DNA from: Sipunculus nudus | Lineage: Eukaryota; Annelida; Sipuncula; Golfingiida; Sipunculidae | DNA: 64,000 bases | Assembly: GCA_026874595.1 (NCBI GenBank) | Contig: CM049317.1 | Location: 75,732,891 to 75,796,890 of the forward strand | Reading direction: 5' to 3' | Shown: positions 11,256-22,633 of the stretch, in pieces | Numbering within the stretch: the first letter of the stretch is position 1 | How the letters are laid out: each line of letters starts with the position of its first letter | Position numbers and translations under genes: made by a program | The notes under the pieces: generated by a model | What the model saw: the letters and a program-made list of their open reading frames with translations, nothing else | What the model was told of the DNA's origin: nothing | Database searches by the model: none

Positions 11256-11850
11256 TTGAATGGGTGCGCTCTAGGACAGCACTGCTCAAGGAGAGCACAC
11301 AGGTCTGCTCTAGAAGAGCACAAAGCTCTGTTGCAGGAGAGCACAGAGCACTGCTCCAAGAGAGCACTGCTGCAGGAGAGCACACAGTGTACTCTAGTTA
11401 GGAGAGCACACAGCACTGCTCCAAGAGAGTACTGCTGCAGAAGAGCATACTGTTCTGCTGCCAGGAAAGCACTGCTCTCGGAGAGCACACAGCACTGCTC
11501 TAGGATAGCACAAAGGTCTGCTCCAGGAGAGCATACTGCCCAGGTTCTGCTTAAGAACTGCTGAAAACCTGCTTCTAATATGCAAATAGGCCTGCTCCAT
11601 TGGAGCACTAATTCAAATAATTGGAACCGCTCATTTTGTGCTGCATCACTGCTCCAAATCTGCTGCGCAATACAGGATTATACATAGTCCGTTGGGGAGC
11701 AGACTTTCAGCATATTATCCATAGGTCTTGGAACACATATACAGCATATGCTGTAATATACTGAATAACTGCTGCAGATCTGCTGGAAATACTGCTCTGG
11801 CTATCTGCTGCAAATCTGCTTCAAATGTGCTGCAATACTGCTGAATTTTG
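11256..11850. repeat. Tandem repeat of GAGAGCACA..CTGCT units
   Basis: From 11268 to about 11545, units of roughly 30-35 bp alternate AGGAGAGCACACAG with CACTGCTCCAAG and CTGCTGCAG. From about 11640 to 11850 a looser set of CTGCTGCAGATCTGCTG and AGCATATGCTG words follows. Both strands are open over long stretches because of the repeat period; I do not consider this coding. Confidence 0.8.
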
Positions 11851-12611
11851 GTAGGGGTATATCTTTTGTGGAACTCTAAACCAGAAGAGATGGAAGAAAC
11901 CTTTTCGTTGTCTTGACGAGGACAGTGATACAAATTGTACTTCACTGGATTAAGGTCACTTAACCATTTAGTCCATTCTATTCTATTCAGATTCTAGTCA
12001 AAGCTCCTGCGGTCAATGCAGTACTAGATGTATATAAAATGCGTGTGAATCTTAATATATTTTAAATATTACAACAGAGTATAAGATTAAAATACGTTCA
12101 AACGGAAAGGCAGAAATGTAACAAAAGTCTCTTTTTCTGATTATTGAAACATATTCTATTTCCAGTATAAATATGTTACTTTGTGAATAACGGGGGGGGG
12201 GGGGGGGGGGTGATTATATTTATTATCCCCCATGCCAAAATGCGTGAGATACATACCCCCATCCCCCAGTATTGACGTTCGTGTGTGCATTGAAGCATAA
12301 GAGAGCAGCATGTGTGTCAGAACCTCTATTAAGTTATTTAGGTTAACCAGATACAATTGAAATGGCATGCAGATTATTAGAGTTAACAGCACCTGAATAT
12401 ACGTTGCATTTGATTTGCCAGCCTATCACCCTCGGCAGTCCTGATAGACTTTAAACAGTCAGCTATCTTTCCAACAGGGTTTCCAAAAGACCTGAAATTT
12501 AGTGTCTTTATTTTCTTATGAGCCGCTGTCCACCGCTACTGCCACGCCTTGTTGGAATAAAGGCATTTAAATCCAGGCTAACCACATACCTCAAGGTTGA
12601 TGGGGGATATA
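11851..12611. other. Spacer, no gene recognised
   Basis: Contains a poly-G run at about 12191-12210. Nothing else can be supported. Confidence 0.45.
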
Positions 12612-13214
12612 TTAGTATCTGTATGTTACAAAGTAAATCTGCGCCATAGTTCCACGTGGTTCCACAGCTGGTATCCCGCTAAGTCCAATCCAGTACAATC
12701 GTCCTACAATTCGGAGCGTATGGGTGACTCCAAGATGTCCATCTGTTTTGTGATCATACAGCTGCATCTTTAGCTCTTTGCTGATCTCGACTGAAGCCAC
12801 CAACTGATAGTGCTTGATCAAATTTCTGGTAGAGTGCTCCATTCCGGATCTCCAGGAAATTCAATTGGCTCCACAGGGTCATGAGCTGTCAACCTACATG
12901 AGAGATTTTGAGCCACCTTACATGATCCCGCCCAGACACTTTCGAAAGTTGAGCACAGAGATTACCGGATTTTCGAGTCGGAGCTAGCACAGCTGGCCAA
13001 AACTTCAACACTCCAGTTGTCCGACAACTTGGACTGCTTCGTATGTTGTCATCTCCGTTTTATTGGGCTCACTGGTAGATTGGAGATACTCATGCCATTT
13101 CCATCGGGTGAACTTTTGCCTTTTTAGTCCATGAACTCTGCGGCTACTCCTTCCTGAATCAGTGCGTAACATGTAGTATCGCCCATTTCTTGACAACAAG
13201 GCATTCAACATCAC
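12612..13214 (-). pseudogene. Second Ty3/gypsy pol fragment (RNase H end to integrase zinc finger)
   Basis: The minus-strand frame at 12842-12612 contains LVASVEISKELKMQLYDH followed by DGHLGVTHTLRIVGRLYWIG, the classic start of the integrase zinc-binding domain, with the two His visible and the Cys pair lost. Upstream on the same strand, NALLSRNGRY near 13200 resembles the ADALSR phrase at the end of RNase H. Stops separate the pieces. It is unlike the fragment at 5000-5870 in sequence and is probably a different element. Another frame at 13490-13242 is unassigned. Confidence 0.65.
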
Positions 13215-15595
13215 GCGTGCAAATCTTTATTAAGAACTTCTTTAAAGGAAACCCAACTGTAAGACAAAAAAGGTGTGGTTCGATCCCTGGTTGCATTTTC
13301 GAAACTTTAAACCAATCCCTCCTCTTACGTCCATTAGATATCCCGAGGCAGTGCCGATTTCATAATCCCCATTCTTCAGCTTAAACCTTGTATAACAAGG
13401 GAGCTTCCAAAACCAAGAATGGCAAGGCAATGACATATCTGAAATACTATCCACCAGGACATATTTGTTTTGAACGACCCCCTCTGTCAACCATCCACAC
13501 CTTATACTGGTGGCTCTCTCTTCTGGTTACTCATATTCGGGCATTTCTTCTCTTAAGCTGGACAATTTCTTTTTCCGTACTGGAATGACCAGAACCAAAA
13601 CCTAGTTGTGACGAGCCTTTATTTGAATCGGTCTCACTGTTTACCCAACTCCGGTCACTTTTGGTTCCACGCGTATCACTGTTGCCTATCCTGCTCAGGA
13701 CAAAACTTGTAAAAGTTTGTTAATCCATTTAGTTATAGACTCCTGTTGGTGACTTACACTCTTTATTTTCGAGCTGTGAACACATTTTTTATCTGTAGCA
13801 CGAAATAAAATTGGATAAGGTTCCTGCCATCAAGGTCCTACGGTGACAAAAATTTACATTTCAATGGGTTTAAGTCAAAATGCTCAATGGTTCAGGGGCG
13901 ACACCATCTACCACTCTTAATCGTGGGTTTGGCAGCCGGCCCACTGGATCAATTACGTCACGTCAGTCGTTTATCTCAGCCATAGCTAACGGGTTCAAGC
14001 GAAATTTGGTATACGAATGTACACATGTGTTTATATCTCACAAGGATGCAACAAAATGGTCTGTGATGACATTGTGTTTATTTTTTTCCCCGTATTTGTG
14101 TGTATTGATCCCTTTTGAAATTACACTAATTTCAGCATTTATAAAATCATTTTGCAATATGCACTTTTGATCATAAACGTCTTATAACTTGAAAATCTGC
14201 ATAAATGGACCTATTCGCATACAAGCTATATCAAATTTATGTGAATGTCGTGTCTTTGCTAGAAAATGTTCTGTCTTCCAACAATACTTGCAAGATGATC
14301 GTTGGTGCAAACATGAACATAGCGTGTACGCCAGCTGGTAACCATACGACGAAAATTCACAAGCAACTTTTTTCAAGCTTCAACCGGGCTTCCTTCTAAG
14401 CTTCTTCATTCGTATTTCTTCGCCTTATTTGGAAGTTGTCGCGCATGCCATAGATCAGACCTCTGTTCAAGAAAACCTGAATTACGTGAATTTAGTGTCC
14501 TCACACAGAGAACCATAACAACGAACAAAACAGGTCAGTTGGGAAAAGTACCTACACGTGCAGGGATGGTTTGCATTCATCCAAAATGTCTGGATGTTCG
14601 GCGTGAGACTTCACGCGCACACACACACACACACATACACATATATACTATATATGTACTGTTAATGTTTAGGAACCTTTATGGACCTTGGATCTTGTTG
14701 CCAGCAGTGCGCTTTCCATTAATATCTATGTAGTACTATATATGTGCCTGATCACTTTGTTATTTCTGCTTATTTCACCTAATGTGAAAAAAATAATGTA
14801 AAATTCTATCTCTGTTGAACAAGAATATGTTTAGATATGATTCAAGCCTGTATAACTCCCCCCCCCCCTTAACACACACACGCACCAAATCGGGGAATCT
14901 TTATATTTGTTAAGCATTTCCACAAGTTAAGTCCATCGTTGAAGTGATTATAATCTTCGTGCGTGTTATCTGGCAATAACAGTCTAACGATTTCTTAAGT
15001 GGTTTGGTGGATGTTTTGTGATGTTACCCCCCTGCGGTCATATCATCCACAGCGAAGTGTCTGGTGGTATGTATTTTAATACAAAGGCGCGTTTTCAATC
15101 ACAAAATCATTTTCACACACACCATATTTATATATATTTATATATATATATATAAATATATATATAAATATATATTTATATATATATGTATATATAATTG
15201 AACCCATGGGTGTGTGGCATCAAGCAAATATTACATGCTGGCAGCTTGTCTGTCGCTTACTCGGCAACTTTTCATGGTAACACGCATTGTACACTGCTGT
15301 CAATGTGGGTCCGCCTCAGGGCCTGGCCTTACAAATATGGACACCGAATGAATAAAGTAACTCTGTATGTTATTTTGCTCTCGCTGGCACAGATTCTTTG
15401 ATTTATTTGTCAAGGCATGTAATGCTTCCCTTAAAAGAATCATGTGTATGCCACACAAAATACTTGTACCGATTGTAGTTAAGTACGATGAGCCACGTCT
15501 TCGGTTCTGGTTGTGTATTCATACTTCCTCTTTCACGCAGGGTCAAGTAAACATACGGTGTGTGTGAATAATTCCAGTCTGCTAGGGTACACAGC

Positions 15596-15599
<4 letters not shown>
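13215..15599. other. Spacer with microsatellites, no gene recognised
   Basis: Holds a (CA)n tract at about 14612-14638 and a mixed TA/TATAAA array at about 15127-15197. The phrase near 13880-14040 (GGTTCAAGCGAAATTTGGTAT and flanks) looks like repeat DNA but has no second copy here. Confidence 0.45.

Positions 15600-15664
<65 letters not shown>
15600..15664. repeat. (TA)n array at the edge of the duplicated segment
   Basis: Nearly pure TA. The sequence that begins right after it (GATCAGAGTACGCGGG) is repeated right after another TA array at 40804-40856 (GATTAGAGTACGCGGG), so the array marks or lies near one end of the duplication. Confidence 0.9.
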
Positions 15665-16740
15665 AATGGGGATCAGAGTACGCGGGGTGGGGATGGGGAG
15701 TTGAAGACCAACATTTAATTATTTGAACATTTATATCAATGAGACATTTTCAGATTATATCAAAATGGTGTATCCTTTGAAGTGTGAGGCTAAAATTTGT
15801 AGAAGAGCAAATTAGTATTGCTTTTTATACATTTTAAATGAGGTCGTATTTGACCAGTTATTTCATAAGACCATGCTTCCGGTTCTGTAAGTCTGGATAT
15901 ACAACGGACACAGTATAGAATTTACAATTCTTGGTTTCAGTCTTCATAATACATAAGATACAGAAAACAACAGTTCAGCTTCTTTTTCTTAAATATTTGA
16001 TTCAAATATTTTCTGTGCCAATGCTTTACATAATGTAATTTTATGTGATAGAAAGTAGTTGACATAATAAGCACCCATTATTATTTCTTTGTTCCTTACA
16101 AAAAGGTTCAATGCTAAAATCCTTCGTCAAATTTTGGCTTTAAAACCAGGGGTGCGACTCTAAATATTTAGAGTTCCGAAACGTCACATACTCAAAACGT
16201 TAAGCGCCAACGGTGTTTAATAGTTTGATAAAGTACATTGGGTACCTGTTGGGACCACAGACTTATATAAAAGTATTGATTAACTTCATATTTAACGTCC
16301 CATGTAAGATGCATGCCTCTACAGTTTAATATTTCAAGATAGAACTTCTTTTTACACACCAATTCGGTTAGAAAATATGCTCGTTACTCAATGTACTCAA
16401 CTTTGGTAATGGGATTCAGAGAAGTCTGTGTTTTATTAAAATATTCATTAATTATTAACAAAGCTTATTGAAGAGAATTGACTCATAAAAGAGATATTGT
16501 AAAATAATACCTGTATCATATCTCTTACTACATAAAATCAAAGGTATTAAGTAAAGGGAAAATGGCATCGTGTATCCTTATATAAACCCTCTGCCTAATC
16601 AATAATAACATATAATATGTAACTTTATGCAATGAACTCTTCTGTGCATGTCTGAATAAAATACAAATAAATTTCTGTGGCATATATATTTGTTTGCGAC
16701 AGTACCATCATGCTTGTCCTTTATCTGCAACTTCTTTAGA
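15665..16740. other. 3' flank of the phosphatase gene, duplicated at about 40857-42085
   Basis: Blocks such as TATTTGAACATTTAT..CAATGAGAC, CAAAATGGTGTATC and CCATGCTTCCGGTTCTGT recur in order in the 3' flank of the downstream paralog, showing that the duplication includes untranslated or flanking DNA. It probably holds the 3' UTR of the gene that ends at 16741. Confidence 0.75.
16432..16437 (-). promoter_or_regulatory. Candidate polyadenylation signal AATAAA
   Basis: On the minus strand AATAAA lies about 305 nt after the stop codon of the phosphatase gene, and a matching TTTATT lies in the duplicated flank near 41728. This is a candidate only; the sequence is AT-rich and other hexamers exist. 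Confidence 0.35.
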
Positions 16741-19194
16741 TCACCGGAAATTGGCATAAGTACTGAAGGATTGTATGTAACGAAGTGCCGCTTGGTGGAG
16801 CCACTGGTACTCCTCCTTGATAAAGTAAAGAGAAATAAATAAATTAAGTACCAAACATGCAAAAGTAAACAAAAATGTACCATCCGTATCGAGTGATTTT
16901 CTGTCCGGTATTAATCTGAAATTTGAACTTAAATACTCTGTCTAACAGACAAAAATAAACCACGCATACAGCAGCGATACATTATACATTATAGAGTAAA
17001 CAACTACAACCGTTCAAGTGCAATTTTGGGGCTCTTGATAAAAGGGCAGCTTGTTTTTGCCTTGGAGAAGGTATGCGTTATACTGAATACTATTCAGTTT
17101 TTAGTTCGGCTGACTGAAAGTCATCTTTCAGGAATAGCAATCACTCTTTGTTCGGTCGTCCGGTCGTCCGTTTACAAGGCACAAATCGTAACCGCTTGGC
17201 CTAGACACTATCTAAACACCCATAAAGGTGCTTACAAATCTCCTTGGAAACCTGAAATAAGGTCGCTCTGACCTATATCCTCTGAGCTATTTGGCTCCTA
17301 AGTACCCCGAAAAATAATTTTTTAAAAATGATACAAAAGGTCATGTATCCGAGTAACTAATGCATTGATTGCCATGAATCTTTCCATGTATATTGATCAT
17401 GAAGTGTTTCATCATTTTCTGAAGACTGGTGGCGCCGCTTGTATTTTTTTCTATTTTTATTATTTCATCTATTTAGAGACCTTCATATGAATCAGTGCGT
17501 CCTTTAACAAATCACAAGCCGTAACCGTTAGACCTAGAAACTTCTAACTGTATATCCAGGGAGGTCCTGGGCATCTTCATGAAAACCTGTAATTATGTCA
17601 TGTTGACTCTATATTTTGCGAACTATGGGGCAAAAACATGGTTCTTAGTACCCAGTCAGTCCTATGTGACACAAATTGTATCCGTTAGCCGTAGAAACTT
17701 CTTATGTAACATCCAGGGAAATATTGGGCAAATCTCAATGGAATCCTGAAAATATGGTCATGGTGACCTATAAGGTCATGGTGATCTATACACAAGATAT
17801 GTTGAAGAACAAGATTTGAGCACCCTATGGGACAGATAAAAACAACTGATAACAGTTGGACCCAGAAACTTAAGGGATGTTCCTGCAACAAATCTTGGAA
17901 TCCTGAAATAATTTCACTGTGACCTATGTTCTGTGAGCTTTGTGAAAGAACATTATTCTGGCGTACTTTCAGTCAGATGGACACAAATTTTAGCAGTTGG
18001 ACAAAGAAAATTCTAACTTACCATCTAGGGAGATCCTGGGTAAAACCTCTTGGACAGAAAAGGTAACTGTAAACTATTTCTAAGGACTATTGGCAAAATT
18101 CATGATTTTGAGCAGTCTGGGAGTCATACTACCCATTGTTCAAGGTTCAATGAATTCAGCTGAGCAACATGGCCAATGGGCCACTTGTTTACTATAGTTG
18201 TGGACGAGCCGTGTCTTTGTACACGACATTTGTAGCCGCGTGAGGGGGTCTGACGTTAACGACGCTGTTTATATCTAGATCTATGTAAATATGTGCGCCC
18301 TCAAAACCCATAACCTGACGCCAACTTCCCCGGTGTTCTGTGTCATATGCGTGTGTATACGCTTAACTAAACATAATCGTACCTGGTAAACAAAGTGTCT
18401 AATTACTCACTTAAGTTGTTTAAATACAACTGTGTATTGGTATTAACATATTAAATTAAGGATGCCATAGATTTGTAGAAAAGACGTCTACTCAAAAGTA
18501 AATCAATTGCATTAAAAACAATAAAATAAAACAATGTATACAAGTGCTCACCATACAATTCTTTCCAAGTGATCATGTTTTATTTATTTTCAAATTATTC
18601 CATTAACCTACTGCTTGCACAGGCCTCCTTTGCCATATTTTTAGAACCACCAGATTCAATAAAAGTTCTATTTCATTTCAGCAAACCTGTAAGAAGCACT
18701 CTGATCGATCGGAAAGTTCATGACCCTGTGTCAACGCCATGACGACCGACTACTGAACTGGCGCCGAGGCAGGCATTTGGTAAACACAACGAGTTCAAAC
18801 TAATGTAAGGTGACCACTGTGTGAGGTGTGTATAGCTCACCGGTGACGTTATAAACTCAGGTCGGCTGATCCTGATCTGCTTCACGGCGTGAAACACGTC
18901 CACCTCCTGCTCGTCCTTGACCTTCTGACAGATGAGGCTCAGAGCGCAAAAAAAACCAGTCTCGTTCAGGCCATTCCTTTTGAAATAAATATGGGTATTA
19001 TAGTGATCGAATCTGATATGTAGGCGAATCCTCATATTAAAACCATATCCCATAATCTTTAATGACACGTTCAATAGGATTTCATATATGTTTAATCAGG
19101 ATTATTCTATAACATCCGGGTGCTGTTAATTCTTGCAATTTGATTAGTATAACAGGGTAACAAATATAGAGGTAAAGACTGAGAGAGTGGGTTC

Positions 19195-19237
<43 letters not shown>

Positions 19238-22200
19238 AGGCTTATTAGCACTAATTGTTACAGGAATCATTGATTAATTCTACCAAATCTTGAAACATAG
19301 GTTGATATGAACTCTCATTACATTTGGAAAACAAACTTTACTGGAAATGAATAATAGTTACCTTTATTTTATTACTGAATTAAGTCAGGCCAATGTATCC
19401 AAGAAAATGGACAACTGTTTCAGAATAGTTTAGGTTAAAGGTGTCTGGAACCTTTAGACAAGTTTTAAGTAACTGACCTACAGTGAAGAAGGACTGACTG
19501 ACGGCAGACGATCATTGGTCAACAAAGGACAGTTACTGACGTACAGTAGATCATTGACCTACAGAGGACGGTTACTGATTAACAATGGACGATTATGGAC
19601 CTACATTGGTCGATCACTGACCTACAGAGGACGTTTACTCACCCGCATTAGACGATCATTGACCTACAGTGGACGGTCACTAACCTACAGTGGACGATTA
19701 CTGACCTACAGTGGACGATAAATGATATACAGTGGACGGTAAACGACCCACAGTAGGCTATCGTTGACCTACAGCGGATGGTTATAACCTACAGAGGACG
19801 ATTATAGACCTACAGAGGACGGTTACTGACCTACAGTGTACGATCATTGACCAACAAAGTACGGTTACTAACCTGCAGTGGACGATCACTGGCCTATGGT
19901 GGACTGAAACTGACCTACAGAGGAAGGTTACCGATCTACAGTAGACGATCGCCGGCCTAGAGTAGACAGAGGCCGGTTACTGACCTTCAGGTAGATGACC
20001 ACTGAGAAACAGAGGACGGTTACTGAACTAAAGATGAAAGCCACTGGCCTGTGTTAGACGGTTACTGTCCTACAGGAGACCGTTACTGACCTACATATTA
20101 CTGACATACAGAGACGTTTACATATCTACAGTGGACGAACATTAACCTACAGAGGACAGTTACCTACCTACAGAGGACGGTTACTGACCTACAGTAGACG
20201 ATCACTGGCCTACAGAAGGCTTTCACTGACCGACAGAGGACGTTTACTGTTCTTTTGTAGACGGCCGATGAGCAACGGAGGACGGTTATTGACCTAAAGA
20301 GAACAGCCTCTGGCCTATGGTAGACGATAACCGGCCTACAGTCGGCGGTTGCTGACGTACAGAGACGGTTATACACCTAGAGTAGACGATCATTGACCTA
20401 TAGAGGTCGGTTACCTACCTACAGTAGACGACCATTGAGCAACAGAGGACGGTTACTTACCTTCAGTAGACGATCATTGACCTACAGAGGACGGTTACAC
20501 ACATACATACATGGACGATCATTTACCTACAAGCGACCTTTACTGGCCTACAGTTAACGATCACTGACCCACAGAGGATCGACGGTTTCTGACATACAGT
20601 GGACTATCGTTGACCTACAGAGGACGGTAACTGACACACAGTGGGCGATTGCTAACCGACAGCAGGCGCGGATCCAAGATTTGTTTGCAGGGAGAGATCA
20701 ACGGGTGTCATGCATAACATTTTCAAAAAAGGGCGTTGTTAACAGCGGGGGGGGGGGGACCCCTGTCATGCAAAAGATCTCTACCCCCAACCTCCCCCCC
20801 CCACCCTCCACCCCCTCTCTGGATCCGGGCCTGCGACAGAGGATGTTTATTGACCCATAGTAGACGATGACCTACTGAGGACGGTTACTGATCTACAGTG
20901 GACTATCATTGACCTACAGAGGACGGTTACTTACATACAGTTGACTATCGTTGACCCAGAGAGGACGGTTAGTGACAAACAGTAGACGATTACTAACCTA
21001 CAGTTTTTCGACCTACAGTAGACGATCTTCGACCTACATAAGACTATTACTGACCTTCAGTAGACGAGCTTTGATCTACATCGGAAGATAACTGAGCTAC
21101 AGTAGACGATCATTGACTTACATCGGACGATAACTGACCTACGGTAGATGATCATTGACCTACGGAGGACGTTTACTGACCTACAGTGGACGATGGTTCG
21201 ACCTGTGGTGTCTCCTTGCCGGGTGCTTTGTGCTGCTTCAACAAGGGTTATGTATGTATTGATATCAGGCAGACTGCCGTCAGGTGTATCCCGAGTGGTC
21301 GCCAAGTGGACTACCTTCTCTTGCTCTAATTGCTGAAACAGCCAACATGGTAATATAATATTATTAAAATCAAAGATAGCACATTATCACAAATCTTATA
21401 TTTTTAATTTATCTAGATAATTGTAGCTTCCTTCCCTTACATTCTATTTATATAAACACCTGCTTCATTTATATAGTTCAGAAATGTCATATCATATCCA
21501 TTGATTGTGAATAACGTACCCTGACTGAGTACAATACGATTGACTTGACAAATCCTTCTTCTCTGGTGGTTGACTTGACAGACACACGGAAAGGTCCGTA
21601 TGTGTTACCCATGGTGTAATCTGGGATTTCCTAAAATTTGAAAACAAATTAATTGAACCATACAGACATGGCTGCCGACTACACGTTGACATGATGTCTT
21701 TATTTCAATAACCAGGTCCTGTCGTTAAATGTTGACTACATCTTCAACTTTCGGCTGTATGGAGGGAAGCACCCAGGCTGTGATCGAGTCCACGTGTTGT
21801 CCTCCTGCACTGTTTTAACATTAAAACTTCCTCCCAAATGACTCAAAACTTTCCCCGACACAGTTATTACAATAACAAGTTGTAATGAGTATAATAAATT
21901 AATTCAATCCACAACTGTAGTATATACACACACACACACACATATATATACATACATTGGCAGAATCAAAAAGTACCTCTGTTTCGAACTTGTTTAGAGC
22001 TACGACCACATTGCACTCATAATCATGAATGAGGCGCCAGAAGTCATTAACTGTGCTCTCTAGTGGAGACTGCGTGGCCAGCATACTGTCACTTCTCACG
22101 TCGCTCTGAAACAGATCACTCAGGTTCCATTACTATGTAAACATCAACCTACTTAACCATTTAAGCATATGTCCAAGAATGAAACAATATTCATCAAGTT

Positions 22201-22633
22201 GGTTCAAAATACTAAATGTTGTGAAAACAAGAAAGCATATATGGAAATTTAACAAGAATCCGTTTAATGTCGGGATTCGTATCAAAATTATATAAAAAAA
22301 GTAAATAAAAAAATATATGTAGGTTGTTTCCAACACGCAAAATAATGACATTAGAGAATGATCTCCTTGACAATCTACCAGCATTTAATTGTTTAATGTC
22401 ACTGAATTGTAAACATGTAGTAAACACTTAGTACTAGAGTGAGTGTTTTTACTCATTACCTTTACAAAGACAGCGTTAATGTAATCATTTGAGCGTGGGA
22501 CAGGTGTCATGAGCAGGGGTCGCCACTTGTCAAGCGGAAGCAGCTTTTGGTTCCGGTTCTTCCTCTTGTTCTCCTCTAGTCTCCCTGCGGTAGTTTCTTG
22601 AGGTCTCACCGGGCGTCTCATCTTCTCTAACAT
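16741..22633 (-). CDS. Exons 23-28: PTP D2 pseudophosphatase domain and C-terminal tail
   Basis: Exons at 22633, 22105, 21630, 21332, 18976 and 16815 encode [42 protein letters not shown], then [16 protein letters not shown] where a WPD loop is expected, then the P-loop [35 protein letters not shown], and finally [14 protein letters not shown]...TYANFR. In CX5R the Arg is Glu1094, so D2 should be inactive and regulatory. The tail YANF (Tyr1154) matches the Grb2/Src SH2 site at the end of vertebrate PTPRA/PTPRE. The intron between exons 26 and 27 carries the minisatellite. Confidence 0.9.

Noticed and set aside
11111-11608. 165-codon minus-strand frame rich in Ser, Leu, Cys
   Set aside because: It lies on the GAGAGCACA/CTGCT repeat and both strands are open there, so repeat periodicity explains it.
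19515-19721. Repetitive peptide [13 protein letters not shown] in the D2-intron minisatellite
   Set aside because: It is a translation of the 21-bp unit, inside an intron and interrupted by stops elsewhere in the array.
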